A stretch of 11,821 nt of DNA from positions 1 to 11,821 of the forward strand of contig WRGS01000204.1 of the NCBI GenBank assembly GCA_009787075.1, written 5' to 3'. Position numbers and translations under genes: made by a program. Numbering within the stretch: the stretch's first letter is position 1; every line of letters begins with the position of its first letter. This document shows, piece by piece, positions 6,962 through 11,590 of this stretch. The DNA comes from Paludibacter sp. (GTDB lineage: Bacteria > Bacteroidota > Bacteroidia > Bacteroidales > Paludibacteraceae). The notes under the pieces were generated by a model. It saw only the letters and a list, made by a program, of their open reading frames with translations. It was not told the DNA's origin and did not search any database.

Positions 6962-7033
6962 ATGAAATTCAAAAAAATCATTAGCATAATGCTAATAAGC
7001 AATATCTTAATTATTTTTTTATGTTTTTGTTAA
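6962..7033 (+). CDS. 23-residue hydrophobic micro-ORF, signal-peptide-like
   Basis: The frame starts MKFKKIISIML, continues as an uninterrupted run of Ile/Leu/Phe, ends LCFC, and then stops with TAA. A short basic N-terminus followed by a hydrophobic core and cysteines is what the start of a lipoprotein looks like, so this could be the stump of a decayed lipoprotein gene, a leader peptide, or a small membrane peptide. I see no convincing promoter or Shine-Dalgarno sequence for it, and in A/T-rich DNA such a frame can arise by chance. It lies in front of the lipoprotein gene promoter. Confidence 0.25.
   Translation: MKFKKIISIMLISNILIIFLCFC
6980..6996. repeat. 17-bp perfect palindrome
   Basis: ATTAGCAT and ATGCTAAT flank a single A. 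The arms are perfect over 8 bp. It lies inside the micro-ORF and about 60 bp upstream of the -33 box of the lipoprotein promoter, a possible but unproven site for a dimeric regulator. Confidence 0.4.
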
Positions 7034-7056
7034 AAAATTCGGCAAAACGAAAAAAA

Positions 7057-7087
7057 ATTGCGGATTCAAAAGAAATATGTATTTTTG
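7057..7087 (+). promoter_or_regulatory. Promoter of the lipoprotein gene
   Basis: ATTG (7057-7060) and TATTTTTG (7080-7087), spaced by 19 nt, fit the Bacteroidetes -33/-7 consensus. Transcription would begin near 7093, giving a leader of about 118 nt that includes the GC-rich block at 7097-7165. Confidence 0.65.
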
Positions 7088-7210
7088 CGTGTATTTATGA
7101 GTTGTAGGCAAGCGGCGTACCCAGCGTGAGACAGAGAAGCCGAGAAACGAAAGTGGCAATGTTTTGAAAATATTATTAACTATAAATTATAAATAAAAAT
7201 AAAAAAAGTA

Positions 7211-7669
7211 ATGATTATGAGTATTTTAAGTTCGCTGATTGTTGTAGCGATTTTGACTTCTTGTGGCGGCGATAGCACAACGAACAAATTGGTTAAAGAA
7301 CTAAATTCGAGTTACACAAACGACGGGAAAGAAGTGGAACTTGTTGGTTATATTGCCATTGTATCTGGTAGAGCGGGTGGCACATTGGTAAGTAATGGCA
7401 AAATTACAGTTGGTTTGACAAATTCAAATTGGCAACAAAAACAAGATGCTTTTGCACAAGCAAAAATAAACTTTGGAAAAGAGGCTAATTATTTGTGGTT
7501 ACCTGAAAAATTTTCACTTTCTGATGTGGAAATTTATGATTCAAAAGGACAAAAACACGACGTAAACACCAAATTTGCCATAAAAGGCATCGTTCATTAC
7601 ACAAACAAAGATTGGGAAAAAACTCTCAAACAGGAACAGGAAAATCAAGGCAAAAAGGATATTCAGTAA
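7211..7669 (+). CDS. Putative lipoprotein of unknown function (frameshifted at 3' end)
   Basis: I do not recognise the family. Residues 4-18 form a hydrophobic stretch ending in a lipobox (L15-T16-S17-C18), followed by GGDSTTN, so the mature protein should be lipid-anchored in the envelope. The rest (about 135 residues) alternates beta-type segments (KEVELVGYIAIVSG, KITVGLTN, DVEIYDSKGQ, TKFAIKGIVHYT), somewhat like an OB-fold domain. The signal lacks the usual N-terminal lysines, yet just upstream, in frame, lie the codons for IKIKKV after a stop, so the original start may be lost or be a rare ATA. The frame ends at 7669 just after a run of five A, while a protein-like continuation follows in the +1 frame to 7808. 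The gene has its own promoter and no partner in an operon. Confidence 0.7.
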   Translation: MIMSILSSLIVVAILTSCGGDSTTNKLVKELNSSYTNDGKEVELVGYIAIVSGRAGGTLVSNGKITVGLTNSNWQQKQDAFAQAKINFGKEANYLWLPEKFSLSDVEIYDSKGQKHDVNTKFAIKGIVHYTNKDWEKTLKQEQENQGKKDIQ

Positions 7670-7808
7670 CAATCCTGCGTTCCAAAAAATGCGTGAAAAT
7701 TCAATGAACGAAGCCCAAGATGCCGCCAAAGCACGTAAAAAGAAAACAGGCGACCCCAATGATTATTCGTTTGAAATAATTGTAAACGAAATTTCTGTTG
7801 TAAAATAA
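7653..7808 (+). pseudogene. Out-of-frame 3' part of the lipoprotein gene
   Basis: Shifting by +1 at the A5 run (7652-7656) joins the lipoprotein frame to about 50 further codons. These read KRIFSNNPAFQKMREN..., then a charged helix-like stretch (EAQDAAKARKKK) and a final beta-type segment SFEIIVNEISVVK, before TAA at 7806. The segment continues the composition of the upstream part and would complete its fold. One surplus A (A5 instead of A4) explains the break. It may be a real inactivating mutation, a phase-variable or slippage site, or a sequencing error. Confidence 0.6.
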
Positions 7809-7913
7809 GTTTTTGAATCTGTTTATACCTCTGCAATTATCATCTTGACATAAGAGAGATTTTAAATAATTTGAAATTGAAATAAATGATTTTTAATATA
7901 AGAAATGCCAGCC

Positions 7914-7982
7914 GATAACGGGCGGTTTGGCGCAATGGCGGCAGTAGCCCGCAAACAATTTTGTGCGAATTTGAACGTTATT
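7914..7982. repeat. GC-rich structured block, attC-like
   Basis: A nested inverted structure stands out in A/T-rich sequence. The outer arms are ATAACG (7915-7920) and CGTTAT (7976-7981), the inner arms CGCA (7931-7934) and TGCG (7964-7967), and the central hairpin GCGG (7938-7941) with CCGC (7949-7952). The TAAC...GTTA layout over about 65 bp, lying just after a gene and folding on itself, resembles an integron attC site, but the core boxes do not match the canonical RYYYAAC/GTTRRRY. It could also be a dispersed Bacteroidetes repeat or a structured RNA end. The stretch 7809-7913 before it shows no gene. Confidence 0.4.
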
Positions 7983-8012
7983 ACCCCGCAACAAGTTCAG
8001 TGGAATTTTTTA

Positions 8013-8044
8013 TTTGAATAATTTCAAAATAAAGCGTAATTTTG
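8013..8044 (+). promoter_or_regulatory. Promoter of the DUF1016 gene
   Basis: TTTG (8013-8016) and TAATTTTG (8037-8044) are separated by 20 nt, an excellent match to the Bacteroidetes promoter. Start of transcription would be near 8051, only about 17-27 nt before the candidate start codons at 8068 and 8078. The small inverted repeat TTTGAA-TAAT-TTCAAA (8013-8028) overlaps the -33 box and could be an operator. Confidence 0.7.
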
Positions 8045-8350
8045 TACTTGTCTAAAAATTCGTTCTTATGTTAACAAATGACAATAAACAAAAGCAGTTT
8101 CAAGAAATTGTACACTCGATTACAAAGTGTACAAAGCAATGTTTTCATGTCAATTAACGTTGAAATGATTAACTTGTATTGGAATATTGGTCAATATCTC
8201 ACTATGCAACTTTCCAATTCCGTATGGGGAGATAAAACGGTTGCTGAACTTGCTGATTTTATTCAACAGAAGTATCCTGAAATTAAAGGATTTAACCGTA
8301 GAGGTCTATATCGAGTGAAACAGTTTTATGAAACATATTCGTCTGCAAAA

Positions 8351-8375
8351 TTTGTGTCATTGCCAATGGCACAAA
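8351..8375. repeat. Palindromic repeat copy 1 inside the DUF1016 gene
   Basis: Left arm TTTGTGTCATTG and right arm CAATGGCACAAA pair at 11 of 12 positions around a single C. It is closely related in sequence to the copy at 8403-8431, about 50 bp downstream, and encodes FVSLPMAQ in frame. Confidence 0.75.
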
Positions 8376-8402
8376 TACAAGAAATTGATAATCAAAATAA
8401 TA

Positions 8403-8431
8403 AAATTGTGTCATTGCCGATGACACAATTT
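8403..8431. repeat. Palindromic repeat copy 2 inside the DUF1016 gene
   Basis: AAATTGTGTCAT (8403-8414) and ATGACACAATTT (8420-8431) are perfect 12-bp arms around TGCCG. In frame it encodes IVSLPMTQF. Together with copy 1 it shares the core TTGTGTCATTGCC, so the two are either a local duplication or two insertions of one element. Confidence 0.8.
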
Positions 8432-8491
8432 AAAGGCAACGCCATTGGTTTTCGCATCATAAAGTACAACTCGAAAGCATAATGGATATGT

Positions 8492-8566
8492 TGCTAAACC
8501 TTTCAGCGCATCAGTTGCTTTGATTTGCACGTCAAGCAAAACTTTTTTTTCTTTACTGTCTGCCAT
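8492..8566 (-). pseudogene. N-terminal remnant of a phage tape-measure-like gene
   Basis: From ATG at 8566 on the minus strand the frame reads MADSKEKKVLLDVQIKATDA and then LKGLA. This is the kind of N-terminus I associate with tail tape-measure proteins of Bacteroidetes prophages (a charged start, a beta strand LLDVQIKATD, then the coiled region). After about 25 codons the similarity stops where the DUF1016 remnant begins; the frame itself runs on to a stop at 8411. Its place, downstream of the small phage gene at 8786-9187, is where a tape-measure gene should be. The identification rests on a short segment, so it is only moderately sure. Confidence 0.5.
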
Positions 8567-8619
8567 AATTTTTTATGTTAAATATTTTAAATTTATTTTT
8601 TTATTTAAAATTTTATTTG

Positions 8620-8627
8620 TATTTTTG
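8620..8627 (+). promoter_or_regulatory. -7 box in front of the small membrane peptide gene
   Basis: TATTTTTG matches TAnnTTTG. No TTTG lies at the expected distance upstream, where only A/T is found. The predicted transcription start (about 8633) falls at the edge of the palindrome at 8635-8657. Confidence 0.45.
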
Positions 8628-8634
8628 CAAATAA

Positions 8635-8657
8635 ATAACGTTAACAATTAACGTTAT
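8635..8657. repeat. 23-bp perfect palindrome over the start of the small gene
   Basis: ATAACGTTAA (8635-8644) and TTAACGTTAT (8648-8657) are perfect 10-bp arms around CAA, and each arm holds the smaller palindrome AACGTT. It runs from the predicted transcription start into the start codon of the 46-residue gene, so it could be an operator for a repressor or, in the mRNA, a hairpin that hides the start codon. Confidence 0.7.
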
Positions 8658-8796
8658 GAACGATTGTATAGGAACTATATTTACAATTTTAATTTTTGGA
8701 ATTATCACAGTTTTGTGTGAGAGAGCAGACAAATGGTTTAAAAAAAATAATAATAATGATAAATCACAACCAAAAGTTGAAAATATCAAAAATTAA
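8656..8796 (+). CDS. Small single-span membrane protein, unknown function
   Basis: The 46-residue product starts MNDCIGTIFTILIFGIITVL, with one membrane segment at about residues 5-21 and cysteines at 4 and 21, then a charged tail (ERADKWFKKNNNNDKSQPK). It does not match a family I know. It lies on the strand opposite to the two phage-derived pieces that flank it, has its own promoter-like box and palindrome, and overlaps the 3' end of the minus-strand gene by 11 nt. This layout is that of a phage moron. A small inner-membrane peptide in that setting could act in superinfection exclusion or be a type I toxin-like peptide, but nothing in the sequence decides this. Confidence 0.5.
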   Translation: MNDCIGTIFTILIFGIITVLCERADKWFKKNNNNDKSQPKVENIKN

Positions 8797-9187
8797 ATAT
8801 CTCATTTTCAATTCTTGTCTGAAATACACCCGCAATGCGCTCCGCCAACCGCTCTGTAAAATCCGCTACGGGCGTTTCAAAAATATCTTCTGTGCGCTTG
8901 CTGCGGTAAAGTTCTGTTCCTTCTTCGCGTATCTTTTTTGTTACAAAATATGCCCAGCGTTTAGCGTCTGTGTCGCTTTTGAAAGTCAAGTCTTTTACTT
9001 TTGCCCATTTCAACGGCGTGAATTTGTGCATACATTCAAAAACCTGCTCAAATTTCCGTAACTCGTTTGTTTCGGCATTTTCAAAGATTTTGCCGAGTTC
9101 GATACGTTGTCCGTAAGTCATTTTACCTGCTGAAATATCAATCTCGCGCGGTAAAATCAATGTTCTGTTTTTCTTTTTCTTTTTCAT
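8786..9187 (-). CDS. Phage tail-region protein (possible tail assembly chaperone)
   Basis: The 133-residue product starts MKKKKKNRTLILPREIDISAG and contains KMTYGQRIELGKIF (about residues 22-35), a phrase I associate with small proteins encoded just before the tape-measure gene in Bacteroidetes prophages. The middle (FEQVFECMHKFTPLKWAKVKDL) and the end are mainly helical and charged. No catalytic motif or membrane segment is seen. Downstream on the same strand lies a tape-measure-like N-terminus (8566), which supports the idea of a tail assembly chaperone of the gpG/gpGT position, but the assignment rests on position and weak recall. The reading frame is intact although its neighbours are broken. 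Confidence 0.6.
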   Translation of the reverse strand: MKKKKKNRTLILPREIDISAGKMTYGQRIELGKIFENAETNELRKFEQVFECMHKFTPLKWAKVKDLTFKSDTDAKRWAYFVTKKIREEGTELYRSKRTEDIFETPVADFTERLAERIAGVFQTRIENEIFNF

Positions 9188-9241
9188 TTTACTTTTTAAT
9201 AAAAAAACGCAATCATTTTTAACTTAAATCAAAAATTTCCG

Positions 9242-9249
9242 TATTTTTG
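9242..9249 (+). promoter_or_regulatory. -7 box of the cation transporter gene
   Basis: TATTTTTG lies 29 nt before the TTG start and 50 nt before the alternative ATG. It fits TAnnTTTG well, but no good -33 TTTG is seen 19-21 nt upstream. Confidence 0.5.
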
Positions 9250-9278
9250 CACATTATTTTTTATAAAAATCTACTGTT

Positions 9279-10193
9279 TTGGAAAATAAAAATAAAATAA
9301 TGTTGCGTGCTTCGTGGGTTAGCACCATTGGAAATGCGATATTGTCGCTAATGAAACTTGTAATTGGTTTTCTCACAGGCAGTTTGGCGGTTATCAGCGA
9401 TGGGATAGATTCGGCAACAGATGTTGTGGTGTCTATTGTGATGGTTTTTACCGCACGTATTGTCAGCCGCCCGCCTGATTTGAAATACGTTTATGGTTAC
9501 GAAAAAGCCGAAGGAATTGCCTCAAAAATCCTTTCGTTTGTGATTTTTTATGCAGGCATTCAGATGCTTATCAGTTCTGTGCATGCAACTTTTTGGAGTG
9601 TTGAACGTCCAATGCCTGAAACATTGGCAATTGTGGTTACGATTTTTTCAATTTTCGGAAAACTCGCGCTTTCGTTTTACCAATTCCGCGCGGGTAAGCG
9701 GATTGCAAGCACCATGCTCATTGCAAACGCCAAAAATATGCGAAACGATGTGTTGATTTCTTGCGGCGTACTTGTCGGACTGTTTTTTACTTTTATCTTG
9801 AGAATGCCTGTTCTCGATGCCATCACAGGCATCATTATCAGTTTATTTATATTAAAAACCGCGATTTCGATTTTTCTTGATTCCAATACGGAATTGATGG
9901 ACAGCATCAACGACACCGCCGTTTACGATAGTGTTTTTGAAGCAGTTGATGCAACGGCTGGTGCAAAAAATCCACATCGTGTGCGTATTCGTACAACAGG
10001 TGGAATGTATTTGATAAGTTTGGATATTGAAGCAGATGGAAACTGTTCGCTTAATGAGGCACACAAAATTGCAAATCAAGTTGAGGAAAATATTTGCAAA
10101 TGCATTGAAAATGTGTATGATATACGCATTCACGTAGAGCCGGAAGGCACTGTGCATTCTGATGAAAAATTTGGAATAGGACGGTGGAAATAA
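9279..10193 (+). CDS. Cation diffusion facilitator (CDF) family metal exporter
   Basis: CDF proteins are cytoplasmic-membrane proton antiporters that export divalent metals such as Zn, Fe, Co or Mn. The 304-residue product has about six hydrophobic segments (residues about 14-32, 48-60, 83-102, 116-134, 157-173, 180-200) and a C-terminal cytosolic domain (about 210-290) with the family's strand pattern ending VYDIRIHVEP. The metal site shows D44xxxD48 in the second segment. In the fifth, N153xxxD157 takes the place of the usual HxxxD, which argues against a plain zinc exporter and fits a manganese-type or other selectivity. The start could be TTG at 9279 (MENKNKIML) or ATG at 9300; the lysine-rich TTG version resembles family N-termini. 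It converges on the BrkB gene with 3 nt between the stops, and no terminator hairpin is visible. Confidence 0.93.
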   Translation: MENKNKIMLRASWVSTIGNAILSLMKLVIGFLTGSLAVISDGIDSATDVVVSIVMVFTARIVSRPPDLKYVYGYEKAEGIASKILSFVIFYAGIQMLISSVHATFWSVERPMPETLAIVVTIFSIFGKLALSFYQFRAGKRIASTMLIANAKNMRNDVLISCGVLVGLFFTFILRMPVLDAITGIIISLFILKTAISIFLDSNTELMDSINDTAVYDSVFEAVDATAGAKNPHRVRIRTTGGMYLISLDIEADGNCSLNEAHKIANQVEENICKCIENVYDIRIHVEPEGTVHSDEKFGIGRWK

Positions 10194-10196
10194 TTA

Positions 10197-11555
10197 TTAA
10201 TCTTCGGTTATTAAATCAAAATCTTCATCCATTATATCTTTTATCAAAATATTTCCGACATTTTCGTTTTGTAAATTACTTATTTTCAAGTATCTATCCC
10301 AAAAAGGCGTAATAAGTTTATGTTTTGAATTAAGAAACATTTCCGAGCCTGTTGTATTAAGTTTGTCAAACAACTTGCTGATTGTAAGCAAATTAATATC
10401 AAAAGCAGGTTGGTAGGAATTAATTCTGCGTTTTTCGTCATTAACTTCTACAAGAATATCTGAATCGGTAAGTTGCGTCAAAACAGCATTTACCAGCCGA
10501 ATCGGCAAAACGTAATTTTGTGCAATATCATCATTAGAGAGCGGTGGTTCTTCGTTTTCAAATCGTTTTACAATTAAATAGGTAATAAAAACGGTAATAA
10601 AATTTTTGTAACGAATGCTTATATTTTTTGTATCTGTCTCAAAATCAAAGAAATGAATATTTTGCAAAGCATACGAAATCTCCGCACCCAAAAGAATTAT
10701 TAAACACGAAATATAAATAAAAAACAGCAACAGCGGAATTGCTGCAAAACTGCCATAAACAGCGTTGTAGCGCGTCAGATTGATTTGTCCGCTAATGTAA
10801 AGATTTTGAAAAATAAGAAATATTGTACCTGTGAAAAATCCTGCTATTAAGGCATTTACAAATTTTACCTTCGTATTTGGCATCATCATATAAAGCAGGG
10901 TAAAAACAATCCAATTGACTACATAAGGAATAAGTTTTACCCCAAAACTGAGCAACGGACTGAACACATTATACAGAAAACTATTGGCGAGTTGAGTTTT
11001 GATAAAAACCGACAAGCCGCTTGAAAATGCAATCAGAACAGGAATTACAATTATTGCTGAAAAATAAACTGTAAATTGTCTGAAAATTGAACGCGATTTT
11101 TTTACCTGCCAAATTTCGTTGAACGCCGCCTCTACTTGCATAAAAAAACTCAACACCGACCAAAACAAAATCACAATTCCGATGCCCACAAACAGTCCAC
11201 CACCCATTGTTTGCAGATATTTCTCGACAAATCCCATTACTTCGGGGACGAGATTATATTTGCCCAAAAAAGTTTCGCTTAACATATTTTGAATTTTTTG
11301 TTCTACTCCAAAACCTTTGGAAATAGAAATTACAAGCGCTATCAGCGGCACGGCAGCAAACAAAATTGAATAAGTCAGCGCAGAAGCTTTGACCGAAAGT
11401 TTGTCGTCTATATAACCTCGAATGGCTATAAAAACAGTTTTAATAAGTTTGAAAATAAACTTCTGCGCACGTGTGAGTTCGTTTTCGGTAAGTCTCCAAA
11501 TATCAAAAAATACAAAAGTGTAAATTTTCTTAAAAAAATTTATTATTTTTTCCAT
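10197..11555 (-). CDS. YihY/BrkB family membrane protein
   Basis: Members are polytopic inner-membrane proteins with an unsettled role; they were once mislabelled ribonuclease BN, and some act as transporters or in virulence. Counting from ATG at 11555 (452 residues), there are six hydrophobic segments at about 58-80, 119-140, 163-182, 202-226, 233-255 and 270-297. Hallmarks are KASALTYSILFAAVPL, EAAFNEIW (about 142-149) and YGSFAAIPLLLFFIY...LLGAEISYAL near the last segment. The C-terminal 150 residues are soluble and look like the helical, winged-helix-like tail common in Bacteroidetes members. The frame can be extended two codons to a TTG, but the ATG is the natural start. The gene begins 35 nt after the cas1 stop on the same strand, so it may be read through from the cas genes. 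Confidence 0.92.
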   Translation of the reverse strand: MEKIINFFKKIYTFVFFDIWRLTENELTRAQKFIFKLIKTVFIAIRGYIDDKLSVKASALTYSILFAAVPLIALVISISKGFGVEQKIQNMLSETFLGKYNLVPEVMGFVEKYLQTMGGGLFVGIGIVILFWSVLSFFMQVEAAFNEIWQVKKSRSIFRQFTVYFSAIIVIPVLIAFSSGLSVFIKTQLANSFLYNVFSPLLSFGVKLIPYVVNWIVFTLLYMMMPNTKVKFVNALIAGFFTGTIFLIFQNLYISGQINLTRYNAVYGSFAAIPLLLFFIYISCLIILLGAEISYALQNIHFFDFETDTKNISIRYKNFITVFITYLIVKRFENEEPPLSNDDIAQNYVLPIRLVNAVLTQLTDSDILVEVNDEKRRINSYQPAFDINLLTISKLFDKLNTTGSEMFLNSKHKLITPFWDRYLKISNLQNENVGNILIKDIMDEDFDLITED

Positions 11556-11590
11556 TATCAATTTTCAATTCAATATTTAAAATTTATCAT

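Larger units (their letters stand above)
6747..7210. other. Divergent intergenic region between S10 operon and lipoprotein gene
   Basis: This 464-nt stretch contains the S10 operon leader and promoter (minus strand), a 23-codon micro-ORF at 6962, a 17-bp palindrome at 6980-6996, the lipoprotein promoter at 7057-7087, and a block at about 7097-7165 that is clearly richer in G and C than the almost pure A/T sequence around it. I find no tRNA, no terminator with a convincing stem, and no longer gene in it. Confidence 0.6.
8078..8482 (+). pseudogene. Truncated DUF1016 (YhcG-type, PDDEXK nuclease family) protein
   Basis: The 134-residue product matches the N-terminal domain of DUF1016 proteins, which have a C-terminal PDDEXK nuclease-like domain and occur near mobile and defence elements; full length is roughly 340-380 residues. 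Recognisable parts are NVEMINLYWNIGQYL (about 27-41), WGDKTVAELADFIQQKYPEIKGFNRRGLYRVKQFYETY (about 49-86), and nothing of the nuclease part. Two in-frame palindromes encode VSLPMAQ and VSLPMTQ near the end, after which family similarity is lost. An upstream ATG (8068) in another frame gives MLTNDNKQKQFQEIV, which looks like the family's own N-terminus, and the phrase FSHHK appears in another frame near 8449-8463. The gene therefore probably carries frameshifts as well as a 3' deletion ending against the phage fragment. Confidence 0.75.

Noticed and set aside
7097..7165. tRNA or small stable RNA in the GC-rich leader
   Set aside because: No T-loop GTTCRA motif, acceptor stem or cloverleaf could be found.
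8351..8431. The two palindromic repeats as a CRISPR array
   Set aside because: Only two copies, variable in sequence, in frame within a gene; no array structure, and no array is visible near cas1 in the window.
8696..9061. Plus-strand frame opposite the phage tail-region gene
   Set aside because: The minus-strand reading has a coherent phage-like sequence, while this one has chance composition; the 46-residue frame at 8656 is the better plus-strand candidate.
10197..11555. Ribonuclease BN annotation for the BrkB-family gene
   Set aside because: That name comes from an old misassignment; true RNase BN is a soluble metallo-hydrolase, and this is a six-span membrane protein.
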